Assembly: GCF_042731755.1 (NCBI RefSeq)
Contig: NZ_JBHWLR010000018.1
Span: 1-64,000, forward strand
DNA length: 64,000 nucleotides
Direction of reading: 5' to 3'
DNA from: Promicromonospora sp042731755
GTDB taxonomy: Bacteria > Actinomycetota > Actinomycetes > Actinomycetales > Cellulomonadaceae
A program made the position numbers and the translations under genes. Positions 50,221-59,778 of this stretch are shown piece by piece. Positions within the stretch are counted from its first letter, which is position 1; each line of letters starts with the position of its first letter. A model generated the notes under the pieces. The model made no database searches, had not been told where the DNA came from, and saw only the letters and a program-made list of their open reading frames with translations.

Positions 50221-50226
50221 AGCCTA
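50221..50226 (-). promoter_or_regulatory. Leaderless -10 element TAGGCT for murI
   Basis: On the minus strand TAGGCT ends 7 nt before the GTG at 50213. It is part of the divergent murI/rph spacer. Confidence 0.55.
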
Positions 50227-50344
50227 GCGACGACATCGTGTCGGAACCGTTACCGGCGCCACGCCCTGTGCGTGACGCGCGACACGTTCCGGCAGGTCAG
50301 CGGGGTGCATTCCGGAGCGCGAAATGATCGTCGCCCGTACCACC

Positions 50345-50350
50345 TAGGCT
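50345..50350 (+). promoter_or_regulatory. Leaderless -10 element TAGGCT for rph
   Basis: TAGGCT ends 6 nt before the ATG at 50357; identical to the murI hexamer on the other strand. Confidence 0.55.
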
Positions 50351-50356
50351 GGGCGC

Positions 50357-51109
50357 ATGACCTCCAGCACCGACCAGATCGTGCGCGCCGACGGGCGCGC
50401 CACCGACCAGCTCCGCCCCGTGAAGATCACCCGGGGCTGGCTCGACGAGGCCGAGGGTTCGGTGCTCGTGGAGTTCGGGCGCACGCGCGTGCTGTGCGTC
50501 GCGTCGTTCACCGAGGGCGTGCCGCGCTGGCGCAAGGGCTCCGGCGAGGGCTGGGTCACGGCCGAGTACGCCATGCTGCCGCGCGCCACCAACGAGCGCA
50601 GCCAGCGGGAGTCCGTGAAGGGCAAGATCGGCGGGCGCACGCACGAGATCTCGCGGCTGATCGGCCGCTCGCTGCGCGCCGTCGTCGACCTGAGCGCGCT
50701 GGGCGAGAACTCGATCGTGCTGGACTGCGACGTGCTCCAGGCCGACGGCGGCACCCGCACCGCCGCGATCACCGGCGCGTACGTGGCCCTCGCCGACGCC
50801 ATCGCGTGGGGCCGCCGCCACGGGCACATCAAGGGCGGCAAGCAGGTGCTCGCCGACTCGGTCGCCGCCGTCTCGGTGGGCATCATCGACGGCACCCCGA
50901 TGCTCGACCTGCCCTACGTCGAGGACGTGCGCGCCGAGACCGACATGAACGTGGTGGTCACGGGCGGCGGCAAGTTCATCGAGGTGCAGGGCACCGCTGA
51001 GCACGCGCCGTTCGACCGCGCCGAGCTCGACGCCCTGCTCGACCTCGCGGTGGGCGGCACGGCCGAGCTCACCAAGATCCAGCAGGACGCCCTCGCGCAG
51101 GAGCTCTGA
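50357..51109 (+). CDS. rph: Ribonuclease PH
   Basis: A 250-aa RNase PH that trims tRNA 3' ends phosphorolytically. Motifs LRPVKITRGWLDEAEGSVLVEFG, AEYAMLPRATNERSQRES, EISRLIGRSLRAVVDL, DCDVLQADGGTRTAAITGA and VADSVAAVSVG-like sequence are present. It is followed after 27 bp by rdgB, as in most actinobacteria. Confidence 0.96.
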   Translation: MTSSTDQIVRADGRATDQLRPVKITRGWLDEAEGSVLVEFGRTRVLCVASFTEGVPRWRKGSGEGWVTAEYAMLPRATNERSQRESVKGKIGGRTHEISRLIGRSLRAVVDLSALGENSIVLDCDVLQADGGTRTAAITGAYVALADAIAWGRRHGHIKGGKQVLADSVAAVSVGIIDGTPMLDLPYVEDVRAETDMNVVVTGGGKFIEVQGTAEHAPFDRAELDALLDLAVGGTAELTKIQQDALAQEL

Positions 51110-51136
51110 GCCGTCGGCGGCTGGCATGATCGGGGC

Positions 51137-51769
51137 ATGACCTCCCTGATCGTGCCGCCCGCCGCCCGGATCGTCCTCGCCACGCACAACGCCAAGAAGG
51201 TCCCCGAGCTGCGCGCGATCCTCACCGAGGCGGGCCTGGACCTACCCGACGGCGAGCTGGTCACCTCGGGCGAGGTCGGCGCGCCGGAGCCCGTGGAGGA
51301 CGGCGTGACGTTCGCCGAGAACGCCCTGATCAAGGCGCGTGCGGTGTGCGCGGCGACCAGCCTGCCCGCGGTCGCCGACGACTCGGGCCTCGCCGTCGAC
51401 GTGCTGGGCGGGGCGCCCGGCATCTTCTCGGCGCGCTGGGCCGGCAAGCACGGGGACGACCTCGCCAACCTGGAGCTGCTCCTCGGCCAGCTCGGCGACG
51501 TGCGCGCCGAGCACCGCCAGGCCGGCTTCGTGTGCGCGGCCGCGCTGGTCACGCCCGACGGGCGCGAGGAGGTGCGGCTCGGCGAGATGCGGGGCGTGCT
51601 GGCCACGGCGCCGCGCGGCGCCAACGGCTTCGGCTACGACCCGATCCTGGTCGTGGACGACGACCGGACCGCCGCGGAGCTGTCCGCGGACGAGAAGAAC
51701 GCGATCTCCCACCGCGGCAAGGCGTTCCGCGCGCTGGCGCCGGTGGTCGTGGAGCTGCTCCGGGGCTGA
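51137..51769 (+). CDS. rdgB: XTP/dITP diphosphatase (RdgB/HAM1)
   Basis: A 210-aa house-cleaning pyrophosphatase that removes non-canonical purine nucleotides. Motifs VLATHNAKKVPEL, TFAENALIKARAV, ADDSGLAVDVLGGAPGIFSARW and FGYDPILV are complete. A CATGAT hexamer lies 6 nt before the ATG, a weak leaderless candidate; readthrough from rph is also likely. Confidence 0.95.
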   Translation: MTSLIVPPAARIVLATHNAKKVPELRAILTEAGLDLPDGELVTSGEVGAPEPVEDGVTFAENALIKARAVCAATSLPAVADDSGLAVDVLGGAPGIFSARWAGKHGDDLANLELLLGQLGDVRAEHRQAGFVCAAALVTPDGREEVRLGEMRGVLATAPRGANGFGYDPILVVDDDRTAAELSADEKNAISHRGKAFRALAPVVVELLRG

Positions 51770-51799
51770 GCCTCGGCGGGCTGCGCTCGCCGAGCCGCG

Positions 51800-51854
51800 C
51801 GACCATGCACCTGCTGCCAGGACGAGACCCGTCCTGGCAGCAGGTGCATGGTCG
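51800..51854. terminator. Perfect 25-bp hairpin between convergent genes
   Basis: Bases 51800-51824 are the exact reverse complement of 51830-51854, with a 5-nt loop. It lies between convergent rdgB and the DUF3054 gene. It is the longest perfect stem in the window. Confidence 0.85.
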
Positions 51855-51872
51855 ATGTCGGGCCGGGCCGCG

Positions 51873-52256
51873 TCAGCTCTCGGCAGCGCGGGCCTGGCCG
51901 CGGCGGATCCCCGCCACCAGGGCGCGCCAGCCGAGCATGGTGATCGCCAGGAAGATCGCGGTGACCAGCGCGAACGACCACGCCAGGCCGCCGCCCGTGA
52001 GGCCGCGCAGGGCTAGGCCGCCGAGCACGGTGACGGCCCAGATGATCACGCCGGTGGGCCAGACACGCGCCGGGTCGTGCCACGCGCGGCTCACGGCCCA
52101 GCCGATCGCGGCGGCCAGGGCGAAGGGCCAGACGACGCGACCCAGGGCCGCGACCAGCGACCCGTCGTGCGACGCGATGCCGACGACCGTGAAGACGAGG
52201 ACGGCGACGGCGTCGGCCACGGCGGCGGGCCAGACCGGAGTTCGAGGAGTGCTCAC
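51873..52256 (-). CDS. DUF3054 membrane protein
   Basis: A 127-aa four-helix membrane protein of the DUF3054 family (AVADAVAVLVFTVVGIASHD, WAVSRAWHDPARVWPTGVIIW). Function unknown. It starts with GTG, 6 nt after a TAGGAT hexamer. Divergent from the ABC-F gene. Confidence 0.9.
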   Translation of the reverse strand: MSTPRTPVWPAAVADAVAVLVFTVVGIASHDGSLVAALGRVVWPFALAAAIGWAVSRAWHDPARVWPTGVIIWAVTVLGGLALRGLTGGGLAWSFALVTAIFLAITMLGWRALVAGIRRGQARAAES

Positions 52257-52262
52257 CAGCGC

Positions 52263-52268
52263 ATCCTA
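52263..52268 (-). promoter_or_regulatory. Leaderless -10 element TAGGAT for DUF3054 gene
   Basis: On the minus strand TAGGAT ends 6 nt before the GTG at 52256. Confidence 0.5.
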
Positions 52269-52304
52269 GGCGCCGCCGACTTCGGGCCCGGCAGCGGTCC
52301 CCCG

Positions 52305-52310
52305 TAGGCT
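52305..52310 (+). promoter_or_regulatory. Leaderless -10 element TAGGCT for ABC-F gene
   Basis: TAGGCT ends 6 nt before the ATG at 52317. No upstream leader ORF is possible at this spacing. Confidence 0.55.
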
Positions 52311-52316
52311 GGTCGG

Positions 52317-53948
<1,632 letters not shown>

Positions 53949-53951
53949 CCC

Positions 53952-54521
53952 TTACGGCAGGCGGCCCACGTGGGCCATCGCCTGCTTGATCAGCATGCCC
54001 TGGCCGTTCATCATCTCGGCCTGGACGTCGTCCGCGCAGGCCTCCTCCGGCGTGAGCCAGGCGAGGTCGAGCGCGTTCTGCTGCGGGCGGCAGTCGCCGG
54101 TCACGGGCACCACGTACGCGAGCGAGACGGCGTGCTGACGCGGGTCGTGGAACGCGGTGATCCCCGGCGTGGGGAAGTACTCGGCGACGGTGAACGGTTG
54201 CGGCGACGGCGGCACCTGCGGCAGCGCGACGGGGCCGAGGTCCTTCTCGATGTGCCGCAGCAGGGCGTCCCGGAGGCGCTCGTGGTACATGACGCGCCCG
54301 GAGACCAGGGCGCGGGTCATCGCACCCTGCGGGTTCACGCGGAGCAGCAGCCCGACGGCGACCACGTCACCCGAGTCGTCGACCCGGACCGGCACGGCGT
54401 CGACGTACACGAGGGGGAGCTGCGCGCGTACGACCGCGAGGTCCTCGTCGGTCATCCAGCCCGACACCGGGGTGGGCTCGCGGTAGAAATCGTCGGCTGG
54501 GTAGTCGGCAGTGTCCGTCAC
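53952..54521 (-). CDS. NUDIX-like (DUF4916) protein
   Basis: A 189-aa protein resembling the DUF4916/NUDIX-fold group: VYVDAVPVRVDDSGDVVAVGLLLRVNPQGAM, ALVSGRVMYHERLRDALLRHIEKDLG in place of the NUDIX box, AYVVPVTGDCRPQQNALDLAWLTPEE. The NUDIX-box Glu pattern is not canonical, so hydrolase activity is uncertain. GTG start; TAGAAA lies 7 nt upstream. Only three bases separate its stop from the ABC-F stop on the other strand. Confidence 0.75.
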   Translation of the reverse strand: MTDTADYPADDFYREPTPVSGWMTDEDLAVVRAQLPLVYVDAVPVRVDDSGDVVAVGLLLRVNPQGAMTRALVSGRVMYHERLRDALLRHIEKDLGPVALPQVPPSPQPFTVAEYFPTPGITAFHDPRQHAVSLAYVVPVTGDCRPQQNALDLAWLTPEEACADDVQAEMMNGQGMLIKQAMAHVGRLP

Positions 54522-54677
54522 GGGTCCGTTTCTACCAGGTCGGGCCTTGCGGTGCCTGACCCCGCGCCGCCCTGTGGACACCCGGATGTGACACGGATCG
54601 CCGAACCGCCGCTCCTGGAATAGCAGAGGGTGGGGCTGTGCTCTACCTGGTAGACGCCCAACGAAAGGAAGCGTGAC

Positions 54678-55043
54678 ATGGCAACTGTCGACATCACCGA
54701 CGCCACGTTCGAGAAGACCGTCAGCGACAACGGGATCGTGCTCGTGGACTTCTGGGCCACCTGGTGCCCGCCGTGCAAGATGTTCGGACCTGTCTTCGAG
54801 GCCTCCTCGGACAAGAACGACGACATCGTGCACGCGAAGATCGACACCGACGCCAACCCGGGCATCTCGGCCGCGGCACAGGTGACGTCCATCCCCACGC
54901 TCATGGCGTTCCGTGACGGCGTGCTCGTGTTCCGCCAGGCGGGCGCGCTGCCGGCCAAGGGCCTCGCCGAGGTCGTCGAGGCCGTGCGCGGGCTCGACAT
55001 GGACGTGGTCCGTAAGGACATCGCCGCGCAGCAGCAGAACTGA
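54678..55043 (+). CDS. trxA: Thioredoxin
   Basis: A 121-aa thioredoxin with active site FWATWCPPCKMFGP (WCPPC rather than the usual WCGPC), cis-Pro in SIPTLMAF and a slightly extended C-terminus. A GAAAGGAAG ribosome-binding site precedes the ATG, so it is leadered. The WCPPC site resembles CcdA/TlpA-linked thioredoxins and may alter redox potential. A strong terminator follows. Confidence 0.92.
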   Translation: MATVDITDATFEKTVSDNGIVLVDFWATWCPPCKMFGPVFEASSDKNDDIVHAKIDTDANPGISAAAQVTSIPTLMAFRDGVLVFRQAGALPAKGLAEVVEAVRGLDMDVVRKDIAAQQQN

Positions 55044-55047
55044 CGCG

Positions 55048-55073
55048 GCGGGCGGGCCTGGCGGCCCGCCCGC
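55048..55073. terminator. Terminator between trxA and DsbA-like gene
   Basis: An 11-bp all-G/C stem (55048-55058 with 55063-55073) with a 4-nt loop, between convergent genes. Confidence 0.8.
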
Positions 55074-55080
55074 GGTGTGC

Positions 55081-55827
55081 CTACCGGCCGAGCGCCGTCT
55101 CGACGGCCCCGACCAGGTCGGCGGGGCTCCCCGTCTCCAGCTTCTCGCCGTCCAGGAAGAACGTCGGGGTGCCGCTGACGCCGAGCGCGCGGCCCTCGTC
55201 GAAGTCGTACTGCACGCGCTCCGTCGTCGCGGGGTCGGCCACGGCGGCGTCGTACCGGTCCAGGTCGAGGCCGAGGTCCTGGGCGAAGCCCCGGAAGACC
55301 TCGGCCTGGGACTGCTGGACCTCGCCCCACTCGGCCTGCGACTCGTACATCCGCTGGTACATGGGCTCCAACGCGCCCTGCGCCGCGGCGGCCTCGACCG
55401 CCACGGCGGAGTTGGTCGAGTTGGCGTGCGCGGGGATCGGGAAGTACCGGAGCACCACGGTCAGCTCCTCGCCGTACTGTTCCTTGAGCTGCTCGACGGT
55501 GGGGTAGTAGGCGCGGCACGTCTCGCACTCGAAGTCGAGGAACTCGACGAGCACCGCCTGCTCGTCGTCGGCCTGGCTCAGGACGCGGCTGTTCTCGCGC
55601 ACGACCTGGGCGTCCCCGGCCGGGGCGTCCGGGCGGGAGCTCAGGATGAACCCGATCAGCAGCGCGATCAGGCCGAGCACCCCGGCCAGGAGGACCAGCT
55701 GCAGCGCGAGCCGGGGCGTGGGACGGCGGGTGGCGGGGCGCCTGGCGGCGGGGCCCTGGGTGGTCAGTCGCTGCGTGGTCGGGCGGTGGGCGTTCGGGCG
55801 GTTGGTGGCAGGGCGCTTCGTGGTCAC
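55081..55827 (-). CDS. Membrane-anchored DsbA-like thioredoxin-fold protein
   Basis: A 248-aa protein: cytoplasmic basic Arg/Pro/Thr-rich head (~1-38, RPATNRPNAHRPTTQRL), one membrane helix (~40-63), then an extracytoplasmic DsbA/DSBA-like thioredoxin fold with active site FECETCRAYYP (CETC) and the cis-Pro SGTPTFFLDG. It probably introduces or shuffles disulfides in secreted proteins, several of which (GH10, secreted Cys-rich protein) occur in the window. The GTG start at 55827 is tentative. Confidence 0.87.
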   Translation of the reverse strand: MTTKRPATNRPNAHRPTTQRLTTQGPAARRPATRRPTPRLALQLVLLAGVLGLIALLIGFILSSRPDAPAGDAQVVRENSRVLSQADDEQAVLVEFLDFECETCRAYYPTVEQLKEQYGEELTVVLRYFPIPAHANSTNSAVAVEAAAAQGALEPMYQRMYESQAEWGEVQQSQAEVFRGFAQDLGLDLDRYDAAVADPATTERVQYDFDEGRALGVSGTPTFFLDGEKLETGSPADLVGAVETALGR

Positions 55828-55926
55828 AGGGGTTCCTTCAGGGGTAGGCGGGGGCGTGCCGGCGGCGGGGTCGGTCCCGGTGGCCGGTGGTGGTGGGCGG
55901 ACAACGTCGTCCGCCGGACGCCCTGC

Positions 55927-56373
55927 CTACGTGCGGCTGATGCCCCAGAGGAGCGGGTCGTGCCCGAGCGCGTGCGCCAGCGTGTGGGCGCGTGCGGCGC
56001 GGTTCCCCGCGGTGACCTGCGCCGGCGCCGCGACCCGGTAGGACGGCGCGCAGACGGCCGGCTCGGTCCCGGTGCCGAGCGGTGCGCGCAGGCTCAGCAG
56101 CCCCAGCGTCTCCGCGCCGTGCCGCGACCCGTGGGCCGGGCAGTCGTCGGCGGCCGGGACGACCCGGTCGCGGGCCTTGACCTTGCCCGGACCTGCTGTG
56201 TCGTGGTCCGGCACGTCGGCGTGGTGCTGCACCACGGCGACCGCCGGGGCCGCGCTCACGGTGGCCGTGCCCAGCGTGGTGACGCCCAGCAGCCCGGCCA
56301 GTGCGAGCAGCAGCACGACGAGCGTGGACCGCGGGGCGGTCGCGCTCGATCGGGGCCGGGCCGAGAGGGTCAT
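55927..56373 (-). CDS. Small secreted protein of unknown function
   Basis: A 148-aa protein with a signal peptide (RPRSSATAPRSTLVVLLLALAGLL, cleavage near SAAPAV). The mature part is His-rich at its start (VVQHHADVPDHDTAG) with two cysteines (DDCPAHG and AVCAPS). No family recognised. The ATG at 56373 is the first that gives a normal signal peptide. It is 99 bp upstream of, and on the same strand as, the DsbA-like gene, which might oxidise its cysteines (inference). Confidence 0.65.
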   Translation of the reverse strand: MTLSARPRSSATAPRSTLVVLLLALAGLLGVTTLGTATVSAAPAVAVVQHHADVPDHDTAGPGKVKARDRVVPAADDCPAHGSRHGAETLGLLSLRAPLGTGTEPAVCAPSYRVAAPAQVTAGNRAARAHTLAHALGHDPLLWGISRT

Positions 56374-56427
56374 GTCGGGGCGATCGTAGACGAACCGCCC
56401 CGACTCCGGGGCTCGAAGTGCTGAGGG

Positions 56428-56509
56428 TGCGCGAGGGGGGACTCGAACCCCCACGTCCGGAGACACCAGGACCTAAACCTGGCGCGGCTGCCAATTACGC
56501 CACTCGCGC
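56428..56509 (-). tRNA. tRNA-Leu (anticodon UAG)
   Basis: On the minus strand GCGCGAG pairs with CTCGCGC to make a 7-bp acceptor stem. The anticodon arm CCAGG-TTTAGGT-CCTGG gives anticodon TAG; a long variable arm (TGTCTCCGGACG) marks a class II tRNA; the T-arm is GGGGGTTCGAGTCCCCC. CCA is not encoded. Length 82 nt. Confidence 0.95.
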
Positions 56510-56544
56510 GCGGCGCTCAGTCTACGGCCAGGTGAGCGTGCAGG

Positions 56545-57768
56545 TCAGCGGAACGCGGCGATGCCCGTGAGGTGTCGCCCCAGCACGAGCGTGTGCACCT
56601 CGTCGGTGCCCTCGTAGGTACGCACCGACTCCAGGTTGCTGGCGTGGCGCATCGGGGAGTGGTCGAGCGTGACGCCGTTGCCGCCCAGGATCGTGCGGGC
56701 GGTCCGGCAGATCTCGATGGCGATGCGGGCGTTGTTCAGCTTGCCCGCCGAGATCATGTGTCCCTCCAGCCGCCCGGAGTCCTTGAGCCGGCCCAGGCGC
56801 AGGGCCATGAGCTGTGCCTTGGTGATCTCCAGGGCCATGTCGACGAGCTTGGCCTGCGTGAGCTGGAAGCCGGCGATGGGCGTGCCGAACTGCTCCCGGC
56901 CCTGCGCGTAGGTCAGCGCCGCCTCGAACGCGTCCCGGGCCGCGCCCACCGCGCCCCAGACGATGCCGTAGCGGGCCTCGTCGAGGCACGCGAACGGCCC
57001 GGCCAGCCCCGGGTGCTCGGGGAGCAGGGCGTCCGCGGGCAGCCGCACGCCGTCCAGCGTGATGTCGCACTGCACGGACGCCCGCATCGACAGCTTCGGT
57101 TCGATGGGGACGGCGGTGAACCCCGGGGTCGACGTCGGCACGACGAATCCCCGCACACGGTCCCGCTCGCTCCCGTCGTCCTGCGGCTCGCTGACCTTGG
57201 CCCAGATGATCGCGACGTCGGCGAACGAGGCCATGCCGATCCAGCGCTTGGCGCCGTCCAGGACCCACTCGCCGCCGGCGTCGCCGCCCTCCGAGCCGGG
57301 CTCGAAGCGGGCGCGCGTGGTCATGCTCGCCGGGTCGGAGCCGGCCTCCGGCTCGGTGAGCCCGAAGCAGCCCACGACCTCGCCCGTGGCCATGCGCGGC
57401 AGCCACTGCTGCTTCTGGGCCTCGGAGCCGTGCTTGTGGATCGCGGACATCGCCAGCGAGCCCTGCACCGAGACGAACGTGCGGATGCCGGAGTCGCCGG
57501 CCTCCAGCTCCTGCGCCGCCAGGCCGTACTCGACGGCGGACCGCCCGGCGCAGCCGTAGCCGTCCAGGTGCATGCCGAGCACGCCGAGCTCGCCCAGCTC
57601 GGGGACCAGCTCGCGCGGGAAGTGGGCGTCGGCGAACCACCCGGCGATGTTCGGGCGCACCCGGCGGTCCACGAACTCCCGCACGCGGGCGCGCGTCGCG
57701 AGCTCGGCCTCGCTCAGCTCGGAGTCGACGTCGAGCAGGTCCGCCGGGCCGCCCATTAGCGACGCCAT
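56545..57768 (-). CDS. Acyl-CoA dehydrogenase, glutaryl-CoA dehydrogenase-like
   Basis: A 407-aa flavoprotein of the acyl-CoA dehydrogenase family. FAD-binding GCFGLTEPEAGSDPASMTT and KRWIGMASFADVAIIWA, and the C-terminal RTYEGTDEVHTLVLGRHLTG with the catalytic base Glu in YEGTDE. The residue pattern (GYGCAG, SDPASMTTRA) is typical of glutaryl-CoA dehydrogenases, which oxidise and decarboxylate glutaryl-CoA to crotonyl-CoA in lysine degradation. A link to the LysE system is not supported by distance. A 73-bp repeat element occupies the region just upstream of the ATG. Confidence 0.9.
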   Translation of the reverse strand: MASLMGGPADLLDVDSELSEAELATRARVREFVDRRVRPNIAGWFADAHFPRELVPELGELGVLGMHLDGYGCAGRSAVEYGLAAQELEAGDSGIRTFVSVQGSLAMSAIHKHGSEAQKQQWLPRMATGEVVGCFGLTEPEAGSDPASMTTRARFEPGSEGGDAGGEWVLDGAKRWIGMASFADVAIIWAKVSEPQDDGSERDRVRGFVVPTSTPGFTAVPIEPKLSMRASVQCDITLDGVRLPADALLPEHPGLAGPFACLDEARYGIVWGAVGAARDAFEAALTYAQGREQFGTPIAGFQLTQAKLVDMALEITKAQLMALRLGRLKDSGRLEGHMISAGKLNNARIAIEICRTARTILGGNGVTLDHSPMRHASNLESVRTYEGTDEVHTLVLGRHLTGIAAFR

Positions 57769-57774
57769 TCGTGC

Positions 57775-57847
57775 CTGAGCCTGCGGTTACGCTCCGGGCG
57801 GGTGCCTCGTTCCTCGGCCCCCACCCTGCGCTGCACCTCCGGCTCAG
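57775..57847 (-). repeat. 73-bp element, copy C (overlaps bcp stop)
   Basis: Same length and termini as copies A and B near smpB, in minus orientation. Its CTGA contains the TGA stop codon of bcp, exactly as copy A does for smpB. The core differs from copy A at only a few positions. It fills the spacer between bcp and the acyl-CoA dehydrogenase start. Confidence 0.85.
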
Positions 57848-58326
57848 TCATCGAGCCCCAGCACCTTGCGGATCCGCGCCACGTGGCCCGTCGCCTTGAC
57901 GTTGTAGAACGACTCGGCGACCGTCAGGTCCGGGTTCACCACGACCGTGGAGCGGATGACGCCCACGTACGTCTTGCCGTAGTTCTGCTTCTCGCCCCAG
58001 GCGCCGTACGCCTCCAGCGTCGCGTGGTCCTCGTCGGACGCGAGCGGGAACGTCAGCGTCTCGTCCTGCGCGAACTTGGCCAGCTTGGCGACCTTGTCGG
58101 GCGAGATGCCGACGACGGCGTAGCCCGCGCCCAGGAGGGACGCCTCCGAGTCACGGAAGTCGCACGCCTCCTTGGTGCACCCCGGCGTCGCGGCGGCCGG
58201 GTAGAAGTACACGATGACGCCCTTGTCGGTGCTCTTCGCCAGGTCGGCGAGGCTGACGGAGGCGCCGTCGGCGGTCGGGAGAGTGAAGTCGGGAGCCTTG
58301 TCCCCGGGCTCGAGGCGAGTCGTCAT
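57844..58326 (-). CDS. bcp: Thioredoxin-dependent thiol peroxidase (BCP)
   Basis: A 160-aa peroxiredoxin of the BCP/PrxQ group. Peroxidatic Cys in FYPAAATPGCTKEACDFRD, with the second Cys five residues later as in atypical two-Cys forms; then VVGISPDKVAKLAKFAQ and PLASDEDHATLEAYGAWGEK. It reduces peroxides with thioredoxin. A TACCGT hexamer lies 7 nt before its ATG. Confidence 0.95.
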   Translation of the reverse strand: MTTRLEPGDKAPDFTLPTADGASVSLADLAKSTDKGVIVYFYPAAATPGCTKEACDFRDSEASLLGAGYAVVGISPDKVAKLAKFAQDETLTFPLASDEDHATLEAYGAWGEKQNYGKTYVGVIRSTVVVNPDLTVAESFYNVKATGHVARIRKVLGLDD

Positions 58327-58333
58327 GCCCGTA

Positions 58334-58339
58334 ACGGTA
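58334..58339 (-). promoter_or_regulatory. Leaderless -10 element TACCGT for bcp
   Basis: On the minus strand TACCGT ends 7 nt before the ATG at 58326. Confidence 0.5.
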
Positions 58340-58406
58340 GTCGCCTTCGCGGCTCCTCGTGCCCTGCGCGACCGCAGCCTGTGGACAACGCGGAACGGCA
58401 GTCGCG

Positions 58407-58412
58407 TAGCGT
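58407..58412 (+). promoter_or_regulatory. Leaderless -10 element TAGCGT for GroES-like gene
   Basis: TAGCGT ends 6 nt before the GTG at 58419. A single DnaA-box-like TGTGGACAA lies upstream at 58380-58388. Confidence 0.5.
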
Positions 58413-58418
58413 TGTCCT

Positions 58419-58772
58419 GTGAGCACCTCCGCCGTGACCGACTCCGTGACGAAGCCCGGAAACCTCCCGATCCGCATGCTGCACGACCGGCTCCTGGTCG
58501 AGCCCGAGACGGACTCCGCGGAACGGCAGTCGACGGCGGGTCTGGTGATCCCGGCGACCGCCGTCGGCCCCAAGCGGCTCGCCTGGGCGACCGTCGTGGC
58601 CAAGGGCGAGCACGTGCGTCAGGTCGACGTCGGCGACCGCGTGCTCTTCGACCCGGAGGACCGCGCCGAGGTGGACCTGGCAGGCACCGACTACGTGCTG
58701 CTGCGCGAGCGCGACGTGCACGGCGTGGCCGAGAGCGACGAGGCGGACGGCTCGACGGGGCTCTACCTGTAG
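58419..58772 (+). CDS. GroES-like co-chaperonin
   Basis: A 117-aa GroES-fold protein: IRMLHDRLLVEPETDS, STAGLVIPATAV in place of the mobile loop GGIVLP, VDVGDRVLFDPEDRAEVDLAGTDYVLLRERDV at the C-terminal half. It carries ~16-residue N-terminal and ~12-residue acidic C-terminal extensions compared with classical GroES, and no groEL is nearby. It is probably a secondary GroES paralogue of the kind seen in actinobacteria; a specialised client or role is unknown. GTG start. Confidence 0.83.
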   Translation: MSTSAVTDSVTKPGNLPIRMLHDRLLVEPETDSAERQSTAGLVIPATAVGPKRLAWATVVAKGEHVRQVDVGDRVLFDPEDRAEVDLAGTDYVLLRERDVHGVAESDEADGSTGLYL

Positions 58773-58789
58773 GTCGGGCTGACTGTGGG

Positions 58790-59350
58790 TCAGGCGGACG
58801 CTTCGCCGGCCTGCAGGGCCTCCAGGCGTTTGATCATGCGGCGCACGAGCAGCAGCGGGATCGCGCCGAAGATGCCGAACGACATGTCGATGAGGCTCCA
58901 GCCCCACGGGATGTCCCGCACCGGACCGGCGATCAGGGCCAGCGGGATGATCCCCGCGCACGCGATCAACCCGAAGTCGATGACCCAGATGTTGCGGACC
59001 GGATCGCGGAACGGGCCCCAGAACGCGACGGCGATGACGAGGTGGGCGAACGCGAGCCAGTCCGTGCCGTACGCGATGAACGGGTAGTCCCGGGCCGTGG
59101 CGTCCAGCCCTTCGCGGACACGGGAGAACCAGTCGACGAGGCTCGGCAACCAGGCGTCCACGCCCCACGCGACGAGCAGCTCGTGGCCCCAGCGGACCTC
59201 CGTCGCCAACGGGAACGCCGTGACCCCGCTCAGCACCAGGCCGACGACGAACACGATCAGCCAGGCGCGTACCCGCCGCAGGAGCGCTTCCTGTTCGGGC
59301 CTCGCCGCGACGTCTGCCAGGGAACTCGCGCCGGTACCGGTGACGGTCAT
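58790..59350 (-). CDS. Membrane protein of unknown function
   Basis: A 186-aa protein with about four membrane helices (LIVFVVGLVLSGVTAFPL, WLAFAHLVIAVAFWG, VIDFGLIACAGIIPLALIAG, SLIDMSFGIFGAIPLLLV). Between helices 1 and 2 lies a polar loop WFSRVREGLDATARDYPFIAYGTDW. The family is recurrent in bacteria but unnamed to me. The ATG at 59350 follows a TACGCT hexamer by 8 nt. Confidence 0.75.
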   Translation of the reverse strand: MTVTGTGASSLADVAARPEQEALLRRVRAWLIVFVVGLVLSGVTAFPLATEVRWGHELLVAWGVDAWLPSLVDWFSRVREGLDATARDYPFIAYGTDWLAFAHLVIAVAFWGPFRDPVRNIWVIDFGLIACAGIIPLALIAGPVRDIPWGWSLIDMSFGIFGAIPLLLVRRMIKRLEALQAGEASA

Positions 59351-59358
59351 GGTGCCGG

Positions 59359-59364
59359 AGCGTA
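59359..59364 (-). promoter_or_regulatory. Leaderless -10 element TACGCT
   Basis: On the minus strand TACGCT ends 8 nt before the ATG at 59350. Confidence 0.45.
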
Positions 59365-59466
59365 GCGGCGGTCGGCCCTGCCCGGCTGTCGTGCAGTTCA
59401 CAGGGCGGGCCTGCTCGTTCGGTTACCGATGACGCCCCTGGTCCTGGTAGTGTTTCTTCCCGTTGC

Positions 59467-59542
<76 letters not shown>

Positions 59543-59648
59543 ACGCGACGGTCCGGCACCCTCCTTCGGGGGTGGTGGCGGGGGTTGTCGCGAGGCGGAG
59601 AAAGTGGTGCGCCGAGGGTCCGAAGCCCTGGTAATCTTTCCGTCGCAG

Positions 59649-59721
<73 letters not shown>

Positions 59722-59728
59722 CAGCATG

Positions 59729-59760
59729 ACGAAGGCCCCCACCACGGTGGGGGCCTTCGT
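59729..59760 (+). terminator. Terminator after the tRNA-Lys pair
   Basis: A 15-bp GC-rich stem (59729-59743 with 59746-59760) with a minimal loop, 7 nt after the second tRNA. Confidence 0.85.
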
Positions 59761-59778
59761 CGTTCCGGGACGGGGCGG

